A DNA stretch of 64,000 bases from VAZQ01 sp963744275 (lineage in GTDB: Bacteria; Pseudomonadota; Alphaproteobacteria; Rhizobiales; Xanthobacteraceae). This document shows positions 1 to 8,546 of this stretch, piece by piece. The notes below the pieces were generated by a model. That model had not been told where the DNA came from, made no database searches, and saw only the letters and a program-made list of their open reading frames with translations. Each line of letters begins with the position of its first letter. Position 1 is the stretch's first letter. The stretch covers positions 76,866 to 140,865 of the forward strand of contig CAVUSX010000012.1 of assembly GCA_963744275.1 (NCBI GenBank). The letters run 5' to 3'. The translations under genes and the position numbers were made by a program.

Positions 1-2
1 CG

Positions 3-266
3 AATATTCCCGACCGCACGCTGGCGGCGTTTGCGGTGCGCCTCAAGGACTGGGAGGTGCAGCCGACCGGCTCGGAGGGATGGCCCAAGGCGGAGGTGAC
101 GCTCGGGGGCATCGATACCCGGGACCTGTCCTCCAAGACCATGGCGGCCCTCGCGGTCCCGGGCCTCTACGCGATCGGCGAAGCGCTCGACGTCACCGGC
201 TGGCTCGGCGGCTACAATTTTCAATGGGCATGGTCGAGCGGCTGGTGCGCCGGGCAGGCGGTTTGA
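3..266 (+). CDS. C-terminal part of an FAD-dependent flavoprotein (HI0933/YhiN-like), cut by the window edge
   Basis: Only the last 87 residues are inside the window; the reading frame is open from the first bases and ends at TGA 264-266. The end contains GLYAIGEALDVTGWLGGYN followed by QWAWSSGW and AGQAV. This is the terminal Rossmann/FAD-binding signature of the HI0933-like (YhiN, TIGR03862-type) flavoproteins, where the last segment closes over the FAD. Function in the family is poorly defined (putative NAD(P)/FAD oxidoreductase). The start and most of the protein lie upstream of the window. Confidence 0.75.
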   Translation, partial: NIPDRTLAAFAVRLKDWEVQPTGSEGWPKAEVTLGGIDTRDLSSKTMAALAVPGLYAIGEALDVTGWLGGYNFQWAWSSGWCAGQAV

Positions 267-310
267 TTGATAGCTGAGCCGCGCGAATTGTCAGGAGGGC
301 GCCGCGTTTC

Positions 311-345
311 ACTCCCTGGCCCCGCGTGCGGGGAGAGGTGCGTCG
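311..345. repeat. Fragment of an extragenic palindromic repeat
   Basis: A short hairpin (CCCCGC at 320-325, GCGGGG at 328-333) is followed by AGAGGTG. The same CTCTCCCCGC/GCGGGGAGAG core occurs as a perfect palindrome at 28783-28808. It lies between convergent genes and could assist termination. Confidence 0.4.
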
Positions 346-360
346 GGTGCCGTGCTTTCC

Positions 361-1240
361 CTACTTGAAATTCCGCAGATCGGGCGGTGGCTGGTCCTTG
401 CGGGTGGGCATCAGCACGCCGTCATAGGTGACGTAATAGTCCTCGGCGCCGATCTTCACCTGCGGCTCGACCTCGCCGCAGATGGTCTCGAGCCAGACCG
501 GATGGCGCTCGCGCCGGTAGGTGCGCCGCACGCTCCAGGGGCGGGTCAGGGCGTCGTCCTGCACCGTGATGTCGTCGTAGAGGATGTCGGGTTTGGCCTG
601 AATCGAGATGCATGTGCTCATCGACGATCGTGCGATTGTCGGCATGCAAGGCGGCGCCGTTGCCGTCGAAGGTGCGCGGCCCGCGCAAGCCCCGGGTCTC
701 GACCACCAGCGTGTCGGCATGGCCATGGCCGTCGTCGCCTTCCCAGCGGCCGATCGAATAGCCCGAGAAGGTCGGCGTGAGCGTGGCCGGCCAATCGCGG
801 CCGTCGGTATAGATGCGGCGCAGCTGGCGCATCGGCTCGCCGAACATCAGATAGGTGGTGTCGGCTGTGACGACGAACTCCATGCCGAGCCCATAATTGA
901 TCATCATGCGCGGCATGCCGGGCGGGATGCAGCGGGCCATCGGATCGTTGCCCTGGCCGCCGTTGGCCTGGGCGGCCGCGGTCTCCTCCAACATCGCCTG
1001 ATAGTCGGGGGTGAGCGGGGCGCCTTGGCGCAGGCCGGGCGGCTTGCTCGGATCGAAGCTGCCGGAGCCGGTGCGGATCCATTGGCCCTTCCAGTCGGGC
1101 AGCCGCGAGGCGTCTTGCGCCCGCGCAGCCTCCTGCGCCTGCGCAGCCTCCTGCGCCAGGGCCGCAACCGCCGGCAGGCCGAGCGCGAGCAGCACGATCA
1201 CTGCGACGGCAAGATGAGGTTTTTTGTGCTGGGATTTCAT
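361..1240 (-). pseudogene. Secreted hypothetical protein, one frameshift
   Basis: Start ATG at 1240; the N-terminus MKSQHKKPHLAVAVIVLLAL is a classical signal peptide, followed by Ala/Gln repeats (QEAAQAQEAARAQ). The body (DWKGQW, RCIPPGMPRMM, FSGYSIGRWEGDD, TLVVETRGLRGPR, LHADNRTIVDEHMHLD) resembles uncharacterised secreted proteins common in Hyphomicrobiales. After LHADNRTIVDEHMHLD (about 606-600) the frame changes. The family-like continuation (AKPDILYDDITVQDD, LTRPWSVRRTYRRE, ending DLRNFK) is in the frame that stops at 361-363, so one extra base near 596-604 explains the break. It may be a sequencing indel or a real lesion. No enzymatic motif is recognised. Confidence 0.65.
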
Positions 1241-1265
1241 GCGGCGATGCGAGCCTCTCCGGCGT

Positions 1266-2351
1266 CTACTTGGTGTTGGCCGCGATCTTCTCCAGAACCG
1301 GCAGCCAAGTCTGCTGCTCCTTCTGGACGAACGCCAGCGCCTCGGTGGCCGACATGGCGCGCGAATAGCTGCCGATCTTGGCGAGCCGCGCCTTGAAGTC
1401 CGCATCGGTTACGGCCTTGGCCAGATCGGTGCCGACCTTGGCGAGAATTGGCGCTGGCGTGCCGAGGGGCGCCACCAGGACCTGCCAGCCGGTCGCCGCA
1501 AAGCCCGGGAGGGTTTCCGCCACGGTCGGCAGATCGGGAAACTCCGGCAGGCGTTGCGGGGAAGCGACCGCGATCAGCTTGACCGAGCCGGCATTGACGG
1601 AGCCCGCGATGCCCGAATAGCCCTCGATGATCATGGAGACGCGGCCGGTCGACACGTCGCCGAGCGCCGGCGCCGGGCCGGCCGTGTAGGGAACCGACAG
1701 CAGCTTGATGTCGGCCCTCTGCTGCAGCAATTCGCCGGTCAGATGCGTGAGCCGGCCGATGCCGGTCACCGCGATGGAAACCTTGCCCGGCTCCTTCTTG
1801 GCGAGCGCGATCAGCTGCGGCAGCGTCGAGACGCCGAGGGCGGGATTGACCGCGACGAACATCGGATTCTCGGCCGTGAAGCCGATCGGCAGGAAATCGC
1901 GCGGCAGCCGCACCGGCAGATTGGGCGCCACGCTCAAGAGCGCCACGAAGGTCGACAGCGCCGGCATGAACAGCGTGTAGCCGTCGGGAGCGGCCTCGGC
2001 GGCGGAGCGGGTCGCGATGCTGCCGTTGGCGCCCGGACGATTGACCACCACGACCTGCTGTCCCCAGATCTTGCCGAGCCCCTCGGCGACGAAGCGCGCA
2101 TCGACGTCCGGCGTGGAGCCGGCGGCGGCGTCGGAGATGACCGTCACCGGCCGGTCCGGATAATTGCCGGCCTGCGCATGCACCGCGGAGGCCGCCGGCA
2201 AGGCCAGGAGCCAGAGGACCGGGAGCAATAAAGCCGCCCGCGATGAGATCCGGTGCATCATCAGGTGCATCGTCAGGCGCATCGTCAGACGCATCAGGTG
2301 CATCAGGTGCAAGAGGCCGGCCAACGGCAACCGAAATCGACATTTCTGCAT
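1266..2351 (-). CDS. Bug-family (TctC-type) solute-binding protein
   Basis: A 361-residue periplasmic binding protein of the tripartite tricarboxylate transporter receptor (Bug) family. Features: YPDRPVTVISDAAAGSTPDVDAR after the signal peptide, NRPGANGSIATR, PDGYTLFM, VPYTAGPAPALGDV and a C-terminal helix region ending LEKIAANTK. Bug proteins bind small carboxylates or aromatic acids; no TctA/TctB membrane partners are nearby, so the ligand and partner are unknown. GGGAG seven bases upstream of ATG 2351 supports this start. That gives an unusually long positively charged n-region before the hydrophobic core (about residues 38-55), with probable cleavage after AVHA (residue 59). The extra N-terminal residues come from a short tandem DNA repeat at 2252-2310. 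Confidence 0.85.
   Translation of the reverse strand: MQKCRFRLPLAGLLHLMHLMRLTMRLTMHLMMHRISSRAALLLPVLWLLALPAASAVHAQAGNYPDRPVTVISDAAAGSTPDVDARFVAEGLGKIWGQQVVVVNRPGANGSIATRSAAEAAPDGYTLFMPALSTFVALLSVAPNLPVRLPRDFLPIGFTAENPMFVAVNPALGVSTLPQLIALAKKEPGKVSIAVTGIGRLTHLTGELLQQRADIKLLSVPYTAGPAPALGDVSTGRVSMIIEGYSGIAGSVNAGSVKLIAVASPQRLPEFPDLPTVAETLPGFAATGWQVLVAPLGTPAPILAKVGTDLAKAVTDADFKARLAKIGSYSRAMSATEALAFVQKEQQTWLPVLEKIAANTK
2252..2310. repeat. Imperfect tandem repeat (GCATCAGGT / GCATCGTCAG units)
   Basis: Seven or so related 9-12 base units built on GCATCAGGTG and GCATCGTCAG run through codons of the signal-peptide n-region of the Bug protein, encoding alternating Met/Leu/Arg/Thr/His (HLMHLMRLTMRLTMHLMMH). 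Unit lengths are multiples of three in combination, so the frame survives. Confidence 0.75.
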
Positions 2352-2550
2352 GGCGTTCTCCCAGCGCTGCTCCGCGCCGGGATGCTAGCACAATGTCCGT
2401 GCGGTTCGCGAGGCGACGCGCGGCGTCGTAGTGGCGCGCCCCTTGATCGCTTGCAATCTCGCGACCGAGCGCCGAATTCGTTTCGGTAGGGCCCGGCTCG
2501 ATGGAAATCGTGAACAGCCAAGCGCGCACCGCGCGCCGGAGCAACGCGCT

Positions 2551-2892
2551 TCAGCCCGCCAGCTTGAAGCGCGAGGAGCGGTACTCGAAGCGCGAGCGGA
2601 AGATCGCGGCGTCCAGCGGATCCGAGAAGCAGTAGCGCACGAACACCGCGTATTCGTCCTCCACATACATGTCGAACTTGCCCACATAGGCGTTGAGGAA
2701 GTTCATGATCTCGTCGTCGCTGCGCCCGCGCGGCAGCACCACCTGATAGGGGCATTCCTCGTCCAGCTGGCGCAGCCAGGCGCCGCGCTTGTCGGCGGCC
2801 TTGTCGGCGCGCTTGTCCGCCTGATCTTTTGCCCCACCGTCCGCCCGATCATCCGCCTGCATCGCCGCCTCCCTGTCGACTCGAGGCGACAT
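2551..2892 (-). CDS. Conserved hypothetical protein
   Basis: 113 residues with a charged, repetitive N-terminus (ADDRADGGAKDQADKRADKAADK) and a compact C-terminal part containing CPYQVVLPRG, NFLNAYVGKFDMYVEDEY and SDPLDAAIFRSRFEY. No signal peptide or membrane segment. I do not recognise a named family. The start may instead be the Met at residue 11. It has its own unit: about 140 bases separate it from the next minus-strand gene, and it is upstream of, but 200 bases from, the Bug gene. Confidence 0.55.
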   Translation of the reverse strand: MSPRVDREAAMQADDRADGGAKDQADKRADKAADKRGAWLRQLDEECPYQVVLPRGRSDDEIMNFLNAYVGKFDMYVEDEYAVFVRYCFSDPLDAAIFRSRFEYRSSRFKLAG

Positions 2893-2979
2893 ATGTTCTC
2901 TTTTTGTTCTAGTTTGTCAAGGGCGATATTGCCAAGGGGATATTGGACTCCGCGATTGGAATCGTGCCGGCATCAAATA

Positions 2980-3012
2980 CCGCAAGCCGGGTCGATCGAA
3001 CCCGGCTTGCGG
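2980..3012 (-). terminator. Hairpin downstream of the PsiF-like gene
   Basis: A 12-base-pair perfect stem, CCGCAAGCCGGG (2980-2991) and CCCGGCTTGCGG (3001-3012), with a 9-base loop. On the minus strand it is followed by TATTTG, a weak T-tract. It sits 19 bases after the stop of the 3031-3267 gene. Confidence 0.6.
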
Positions 3013-3030
3013 TTTGGCCGCGGGCTCAAG

Positions 3031-3267
3031 CTAATAGTTGCTGCCCTTGTCCCCGCTGTCCTTGGGGGTCGGGGCGGCGGCCTGCGGGCTTCCTCTGCAC
3101 TCCGCCACATAGGCCTTCTCGGTCTTGTGGGCGGCCTGCATGGCGACCTTGTCGGCCCGCCATTCCTTCTGGCAGTCCTTGATGGTCTTGGCCGCGGCCG
3201 GCGCCGGGGCGAGCGCCAGGCTGGCGAGCATGGCGGTGGCGAGCGTGGTGAAGACTGCGGTCCTCAT
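3031..3267 (-). CDS. PsiF-like small secreted protein
   Basis: 78 residues. Signal peptide MRTAVFTTLATAMLASLALAPAPAAA, then KTIKDCQKEWRADK...TEKAYVAECRG, the Cys-containing motif seen in PsiF-repeat and related small periplasmic proteins. The C-terminal tail is Pro/Ala/Gly rich (AAAPTPKDSGDKGSNY). ATG 3267 is preceded by GGGAGAT at the right distance; the open frame extends upstream but without signal-peptide character. PsiF was named for phosphate-starvation induction in Escherichia coli; function here is unknown. Confidence 0.65.
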   Translation of the reverse strand: MRTAVFTTLATAMLASLALAPAPAAAKTIKDCQKEWRADKVAMQAAHKTEKAYVAECRGSPQAAAPTPKDSGDKGSNY

Positions 3268-3391
3268 TGTCGATCTCCCTGGTCTGAGGTTGTCACTGCC
3301 GAGGGATGCAGCCTCCCACACCAAGCCTGAACAGACCATGAACAAAAATTGCAACCGGACGACGATTGGGCCTCCTCGGCGGATCCGATGA

Positions 3392-3424
3392 GAAAGGCCG
3401 CCCGCGCCCGGGCGCGGACGGCCT
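3392..3424 (-). terminator. GC-rich hairpin after the NHL-repeat gene
   Basis: AGGCCG (3395-3400) pairs with CGGCCT (3419-3424) around an inner CCGCGCCCGGGCGCGG palindrome. On the minus strand the stem is followed by TTTCTC. It lies 46 bases after the stop codon at 3470. Confidence 0.5.
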
Positions 3425-3469
3425 CACCGTCACGGCAATTGCCGTGGTGTCGCGGCGATCGCCGCCGTC

Positions 3470-4474
3470 TCAATTCTTGACGTACTTCTTGAGCTGCCGA
3501 ATCTTGGGGTTGGTGAAGCCGGCGAATACATTGCCCTGGTCGTCGGCCGCGACCTCTTCGGCCGATAAGAACTGCGGGTCCGCCGGAATGAATGCGGTGA
3601 CCTTGCCGTCCTTGGCGCTGCCGATCCGGATACCCTGCTTGAAGCCCGGATTGGTCTTCTCGTCGGATTGCGAATCCGCCACGTAGATCACGTCGTTCTT
3701 GTCGATCCACACGCTGCTCGGCCGGCCGAACTGCTTCCACTCGGTGAGCAGCCGTCCGTCCAGGTCGAAGAGCTGGATGCGGCTGTTGACGCGGTCGGCC
3801 ACGAACAGCCGGTTCTGGGAATCGATCGCCATCTTGTGCGGGGTGTTGAGCTCGCCGGAGGCCGCGCCGTGCTGGCTCCAGGTCTTGAGGAACTTCCCGT
3901 CCTTGCTGAACTTCATGATGCGGTCGTTGGTGACCGCCTTGTTGATCTCGCCGTGACCGTCGGCCACGAAGATGTCGCCGTTGGGGCCGGTGAAGACGTC
4001 GGAGGGGGTGTTGAACGTATCGTCCGTCTTGCTGGCAACGCCGGGCTTGCCGAGCGTCATCAGCACCTTGCCGTCGGGCGCGAACTTGATCGCGGTGTGG
4101 CCCTTGCCGTTGCCGCCGCGTCCGTCCGTTTCCCAGACATTGTCGTCCCGGTCCACGGAAAATCCGTGCGGCCAGTTGACCATGCCGCCGCCAAAATTCG
4201 CCAGGACCTTGCCGGAGGCGTCGAATTTCCAGATCGGAGCGAGGTTGGAGCCCTCGCAGGTGTCGGCGCCGCAGCGCTCGAACACCCAGATGCTCTTGCC
4301 GTCCTTGTCGATGGAGATGCCGATCGGCGCACCCAGTTGACGGCCGGCGGGCAGCTGCGGCGCCCAGCTGGCGTCGATGTGGTAGGGATTGGGGGCGGAA
4401 TTGGGATCGACGGCCTGCGCCGAGGCGCCTCCTCCGCCGGTGGCGATCGCCGCGACGGCGGCCAAAGCCAGCAT
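3470..4474 (-). CDS. Secreted NHL-repeat beta-propeller protein (peptidyl-alpha-hydroxyglycine lyase-like)
   Basis: 334 residues from ATG 4474. After a hydrophobic leader (MLALAAVAAIA...ASAQA) come NHL-type blades: LGAPIGISIDKDGKSIWVFERCG, WPHGFSVDRDDNVWETDG, FNTPSDVFTGPNGDIFVADG, LNTPHKMAIDSQNRLFVAD, FGRPSSVWIDKNDVIYVAD. The pattern resembles secreted propellers annotated as peptidyl-alpha-hydroxyglycine alpha-amidating lyase-like; catalysis is not demonstrable from sequence. Start problem: a strong ribosome site (GGGAGGA) lies six bases before ATG 4502, whose frame is one base off. A single extra base between 4502 and 4474 would give MRYPARTR joined to MLALAAV, a better signal peptide. I give the in-frame start but suspect an indel. 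Confidence 0.75.
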   Translation of the reverse strand: MLALAAVAAIATGGGGASAQAVDPNSAPNPYHIDASWAPQLPAGRQLGAPIGISIDKDGKSIWVFERCGADTCEGSNLAPIWKFDASGKVLANFGGGMVNWPHGFSVDRDDNVWETDGRGGNGKGHTAIKFAPDGKVLMTLGKPGVASKTDDTFNTPSDVFTGPNGDIFVADGHGEINKAVTNDRIMKFSKDGKFLKTWSQHGAASGELNTPHKMAIDSQNRLFVADRVNSRIQLFDLDGRLLTEWKQFGRPSSVWIDKNDVIYVADSQSDEKTNPGFKQGIRIGSAKDGKVTAFIPADPQFLSAEEVAADDQGNVFAGFTNPKIRQLKKYVKN

Positions 4475-4979
4475 GGTTCCGAGTTCGAGCGGGATAACGC
4501 ATGGTCTTTCCTCCCTTGCCTGTTGACGGTTTGTTGACGCTTTGGATGCGTGGCGCATCCGCTTGCCTGCAAGTCGCGTAAAACTGCGCCGTTTCGGGCG
4601 GCGCCACAAGGGCGGTCCGGGCGAATGTGGCGCGCTGCAAACAGCCGCAAGAACGCTCCAAGAGCGATCGAAGAAAGCGATTGCCGGGCCGCCGTCGCAA
4701 ATTGGACAAATACCAATATCAGTCTACGAGGCGGTCCGCGGCGTCGCGGCCGGGCTTGAGGAGCGCGTCTGTGCGGCCAACGGATGATCGCCATGCCGGC
4801 GAGGGTCGCCCTGGCCGAAATCTGGCCGAAACGAATCTGGCCGATCGAAGCGAAATCCGGCCGATATAGTGTATGGCTTGAAAAGTACGGCCCGACCGGA
4901 ACGATCTGAATTGCGCGCGCGCGATCGGACGACTGGCCCGCACAGGCGTCAACGCGACAACCGAGACGGAGAAACCAAG
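4475..4979. other. Intergenic region between divergent genes
   Basis: About 500 bases upstream of both the NHL gene and the BA14K gene. No convincing coding sequence. It should hold promoters for both; no clear consensus -35/-10 was picked out. Confidence 0.5.
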
Positions 4980-5417
4980 ATGTCGAAATCCAGGCTTACA
5001 CTCGCGGCGACAGCGGTCGTGGCGGCGGGCATCGTTGCATGCGCCGGCGCAGCGTCCGCGCTGCCCGGCGCCGGCGGGCTCGCGCTCCAGAACGCGGCAC
5101 CCCAGAACGTCGAAACCGTGCGATGGGGCGGCAGGGGCTGGGGTGGACCGGGAGCCGGATTCGTGGCCGGCGCCATACTGGGGGGCGCTCTGCTCGCGCC
5201 CCGCTACTACGGTCCCGGTCCCTATTATGGTCCGGGCCCCTACTACGGACCCGGTCCCTATTATGCACCCGGACCCTACTACGCCGATCCGGGCCCGTAT
5301 CCGGTCGATCCGGCGGGCGGCGATCCGGTGGCTTATTGCATGCAGCGCTTCAAATCCTATGATCCGCGCAGCGGCACCTATCTGGGCTACGACGGTCTGC
5401 GCCATCCTTGTCCGTGA
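4980..5417 (+). CDS. BA14K-family secreted protein with GPYY repeats
   Basis: 145 residues. Signal peptide MSKSRLTLAATAVVAAGIVA through AGAASA, a Gly/Trp-rich stretch (RWGGRGWGGPGAG) with a short hydrophobic segment (FVAGAILGGALLA), then four YYGPGP-type repeats. The C-terminal signature AYCMQRFKSYDPRSGTYLGY..RHPC is typical of BA14K (PF07886), first described as an immunoreactive lectin-like Brucella protein. Role here is probably cell-envelope associated. GGAG lies upstream of ATG 4980; a hairpin terminator follows at 5468. Confidence 0.85.
   Translation: MSKSRLTLAATAVVAAGIVACAGAASALPGAGGLALQNAAPQNVETVRWGGRGWGGPGAGFVAGAILGGALLAPRYYGPGPYYGPGPYYGPGPYYAPGPYYADPGPYPVDPAGGDPVAYCMQRFKSYDPRSGTYLGYDGLRHPCP
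5205..5283. repeat. In-gene tandem repeat encoding YYGPGP
   Basis: Four to five copies of an 18-base unit (TACTACGGTCCCGGTCCC and variants) inside the BA14K gene. Synonymous third-base differences between copies suggest the repeat is not brand new. Confidence 0.8.
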
Positions 5418-5467
5418 CGGACTGGTCTGTGCGGTCTTACCCGCAGGTGGAGTTGACGCAATTTTGA

Positions 5468-5493
5468 GGGCCGCTCGCGAGCGGCCCTTTTTT
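5468..5493 (+). terminator. Rho-independent terminator
   Basis: Perfect 20-base palindrome GGGCCGCTCG/CGAGCGGCCC (5468-5487) followed by six T residues on the plus strand, 50 bases after the BA14K stop. It sits between convergent genes. Confidence 0.85.
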
Positions 5494-5528
5494 GGCCGAC
5501 GACCGCCGTGAAGCGCCGGGCGCGTGCG

Positions 5529-8500
5529 CTACCAGTCGATCTCTATGCCGGCCTTGCCGGCATACATGCGGCTGCGCGCCGAGAGCTCGGCGTCGAAGCT
5601 GTCGAACAGCGAGATCGTGCGGTTGACCGCGAGCTTCGATCCGGCATCGACGCGTGCGGCGTCGCGGGCGGCGCGCGGCCCCTCGACCGTGAAGGCGGCG
5701 CCCGGCAGCGCGATGAGGGAGGCCGTAACGTCGCGGTTCGGGTCGAACTCGTGCACCCAGGCCACGCGGGCATAAGGGGTCCAGATCATCCTGCCTTGGA
5801 GCGTCACGCGGTCGTCGATCTGCACGCCCGCAAAGGTCGGCAGTGACGACACGGTGCGCGACGGCACCGTCAGGCCGAGCCCACCCGCAGCCCCGGCGGC
5901 CGTGACGCTGGTTTCCGAGAAACCCGCTTGCCGGAGCTGCGCGGGTTCGACGGCCGCAAACGGCGTGATCGCGAATGCGCCGTTGCGGTGCTCGACACCC
6001 ATTTCCAGCCGGCTGCTCAGCAAATTGCTGTCGAAGCTCGCGGTCGCCGTCTCGGTTGGCCCGACGCCCGCGATGGTGCGGCTGGTCTTGTTGCTGAAGG
6101 CCGCAAAGGCCACGCTGGCGGCCGTATACCAGCCGTCCCGGCGCGCCACCGCGTAAGCCCCCACATGGGCGCCGTCGAGGGTGCCGCTGGTGGCGCGATC
6201 GGGTACTGAAAAGCTGGAGGCGCTGCCGCCACCCGCCGCCCCGACCAGGAGGTCGGGAGCGACCTGATAGTCGAGGCCAGCCACTCCGCCGGCGCTGCGA
6301 TGGCTCAAGTCCGCGCTGCCCGCACTGGCCTCGCCCTCGAGCGACCAAGCGCCGTCGAACCCGGCCGACCAGGCGCGCCAGCGCGGCGCAAAAACCGGGG
6401 CCTTGAGGGGCATCGATTTGAACACCGGGGCGATCGGCTTCTCGCGCACGTAGCTCATGGCCGCATAGCCGGTCCCGGCGCTGGTCCCGGCCGGCTCGTT
6501 GAGCCAATCTTCCGCCTGCCCCATCATGGTGCCGAGGAACGTTCTGCCGGCTCCCAGCGCGGTTTCCTGCGTGCCGCTGAGCCCTTCGCCCGAGAGCGAA
6601 TTGAGCGCCGCCGGAATCTGGCCCCGCGCCAAGCCGGCGAGGCCGGTCAGGAAGCCGCCGCCTGAATTGATGCCGTTGTCGATCCCGGCCGCGACGGCCG
6701 CCTGGTTGCCGCTGAGGCCGGCGGTCTGGCCCAAGCCCGAGGCTAATTTCAGGTCCACCTCGGTCGGCGTGTAGACGAGGTTCGCCTGGAAGAACGACGG
6801 CAGGTTGGTCACGATGAGATTGCCGAACGTGCCGGTGCGCCCGCCGGCCGCCGTCAGAATCGCGTATTGGCTCTGGAAGCTCGACCCCTGGAACACCGCC
6901 TGGGCGGTGCCCGCGAGCGCGGCGCTGCCCGTCACCGCGGTGCGGCCGGATGCATTCGCGGTGACCCCGATCACGTAAAGGCTCGCCGACTGAAACGCGA
7001 GATTGCCGTTCACCGTCAGGGTCCCGATACCGTTGAGGCCCGGCGCCAGCGAGGCGCCATTGCCGATGCTGGTGGCGCCGACCGAGCCGGTGCCGCCGAG
7101 CAGACCACCGGTGACGTTCACGGGGGCGTTGATGGTGCCGTCGACGAGGAAGTTGCCGACCTGGACCGTCCAGGTTTGGTTGCCGGTACCGGTCACCGTC
7201 CAGGTGGACGCGTCGATCTTGTTGAACGTCGTGAAGCCCTGATATTGCTGTGCGGCGCCGATGCTGCCGAGGTTGAACGTCCCGGTTCCGGTCCCGCCGA
7301 GCTGGAAGATATCCGAGCCGGCGCTGACCACATTTCCGTTGATCGCAAAGCCGGGCGCCAGGGTCAGGGTGTTGCCGACCGAGCCCGTCGAGAAATGAAT
7401 GGCGGTCCCGCCGGACCCGGTAATCGTCCCGCCATTGAATATCGTGGATGCTCCGTTGCCGCTGCGGAAGTTGATTCCAAGGTCACCCGTGATCGTTCCA
7501 AGGTTGGTGATGGTGGCGGTGTTCGCGCGGATGGCGCCGGGCGTCGCGCCGCCGTTCGCGCTGCTGATGAACCCGCCAGCATTGTTGGTGATGATCGTGG
7601 CGCCTGCGGTGTTCGTATTGACGCCATTCACGCTGCCGGAAACGGTTCCACCGTTGACCAGCGTGAGCGGCGCAGTCGTGATGATACCCACCGATCCGGT
7701 CGCGCCAGTCCCTTGAATCGTGCCGCCCAGATTGTTGGTGATATTGGTGTTGCCAAGTGACGCGACGCCGTCGTTGGTTCCGGAAATCATGCTAGCATTC
7801 GCACCAATGGTCACGGTGGTGAGACCGAATATTCCGATCGCTCCGTTTACAGTGTTGACGCCGGTCGCCGAGATCGTCCCGGTATTGCTCTGGATCGTTA
7901 CGTTGTTGCCTTGAACTCCGACCGCTTCGTTGCCGTTGGCGACGGTGCTTCCGGTGATGCTGCCGGTGTTGCCGATCACGGTCACATCGCCGCTCGAGTT
8001 GATCCCGATTCCGGCTCCGGTCGCCAGCGTGGTGGTGCCGGAAATCGCTCCCGTGTTGGTGACGATCAAGGCGCCGCTCGACATCGAGATACCGTTGTTG
8101 ACAGCGGCAGTGCCGTTGCCCGAGATCGTGCCGCCGTTGTTGTTGTTAACCGTCGTGGTTCCGGTGCCGATGAACATGCCGTTTACGCCGCTCGTGACCA
8201 AGGCGCCGGTCGCGAGATTGATGGTGTTGCCGTTGCCGAGAAAGAATCCGTTCTGGGTGCCGGTCACGCTGGCGTTGGTCTGAACGTTGATCGTATTGTT
8301 GTTCTGCTGGCCGGTGCCGTAACCGCTCGGACTATCCTGATTGAGCGTCGCCCCGCTGCAGGTGATGGTCGCGTTCGACGGCGTGCCGACACCGGTTGTC
8401 GGCGCGCAGGCCGCCTGCGCCTGCGATCCGGGCCATGGCAATCCCCAGCCTGCCGCCATCGCCATCGCGGAAATCGTGCACAACGCAATCGGGCGGGCGA

Positions 8501-8546
8501 AATCGCCGCTGCCGCGCGCAATCAATGAACGAGTGAGACGGGCCAC
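5529..8546 (-). CDS. Autotransporter (type Va) with repetitive beta-helix passenger
   Basis: 1005 residues starting at GTG 8546, which has AGGAG seven bases upstream; the open frame extends further but without a ribosome site. The N-terminus carries an extended signal region (hydrophobic LCTISAMAMAAGWGL, then SQAQA). The passenger (about residues 50-700) is a Gly/Asn/Thr-rich series of strand repeats such as NTGAISGTTT, GNTGSITGS, SNTGTISATG and NLGTITGD, typical of a beta-helix. A linker PIAPVFKSMPLKAPVFAPRW leads into the C-terminal barrel (about 745-1005; WSAGFDGAWSLEGEA, GLDYQVAPDLLVGAAGG, ..YARVAWVHEF) ending MYAGKAGIEIDW, the terminal aromatic recognised by the BAM complex. No catalytic triad is evident in the passenger, so adhesion is more likely than proteolysis. 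Divergent from the TetR gene. Confidence 0.9.
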   Translation of the reverse strand: MARLTRSLIARGSGDFARPIALCTISAMAMAAGWGLPWPGSQAQAACAPTTGVGTPSNATITCSGATLNQDSPSGYGTGQQNNNTINVQTNASVTGTQNGFFLGNGNTINLATGALVTSGVNGMFIGTGTTTVNNNNGGTISGNGTAAVNNGISMSSGALIVTNTGAISGTTTLATGAGIGINSSGDVTVIGNTGSITGSTVANGNEAVGVQGNNVTIQSNTGTISATGVNTVNGAIGIFGLTTVTIGANASMISGTNDGVASLGNTNITNNLGGTIQGTGATGSVGIITTAPLTLVNGGTVSGSVNGVNTNTAGATIITNNAGGFISSANGGATPGAIRANTATITNLGTITGDLGINFRSGNGASTIFNGGTITGSGGTAIHFSTGSVGNTLTLAPGFAINGNVVSAGSDIFQLGGTGTGTFNLGSIGAAQQYQGFTTFNKIDASTWTVTGTGNQTWTVQVGNFLVDGTINAPVNVTGGLLGGTGSVGATSIGNGASLAPGLNGIGTLTVNGNLAFQSASLYVIGVTANASGRTAVTGSAALAGTAQAVFQGSSFQSQYAILTAAGGRTGTFGNLIVTNLPSFFQANLVYTPTEVDLKLASGLGQTAGLSGNQAAVAAGIDNGINSGGGFLTGLAGLARGQIPAALNSLSGEGLSGTQETALGAGRTFLGTMMGQAEDWLNEPAGTSAGTGYAAMSYVREKPIAPVFKSMPLKAPVFAPRWRAWSAGFDGAWSLEGEASAGSADLSHRSAGGVAGLDYQVAPDLLVGAAGGGSASSFSVPDRATSGTLDGAHVGAYAVARRDGWYTAASVAFAAFSNKTSRTIAGVGPTETATASFDSNLLSSRLEMGVEHRNGAFAITPFAAVEPAQLRQAGFSETSVTAAGAAGGLGLTVPSRTVSSLPTFAGVQIDDRVTLQGRMIWTPYARVAWVHEFDPNRDVTASLIALPGAAFTVEGPRAARDAARVDAGSKLAVNRTISLFDSFDAELSARSRMYAGKAGIEIDW

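Noticed and set aside
2431..3330. A 299-codon plus-strand frame
   Set aside because: It is antisense to two minus-strand genes with good starts; no recognisable protein.
5205..5283. CRISPR-like or mini-satellite array
   Set aside because: Units are contiguous with no spacers and encode in-frame YYGPGP repeats within a BA14K protein.
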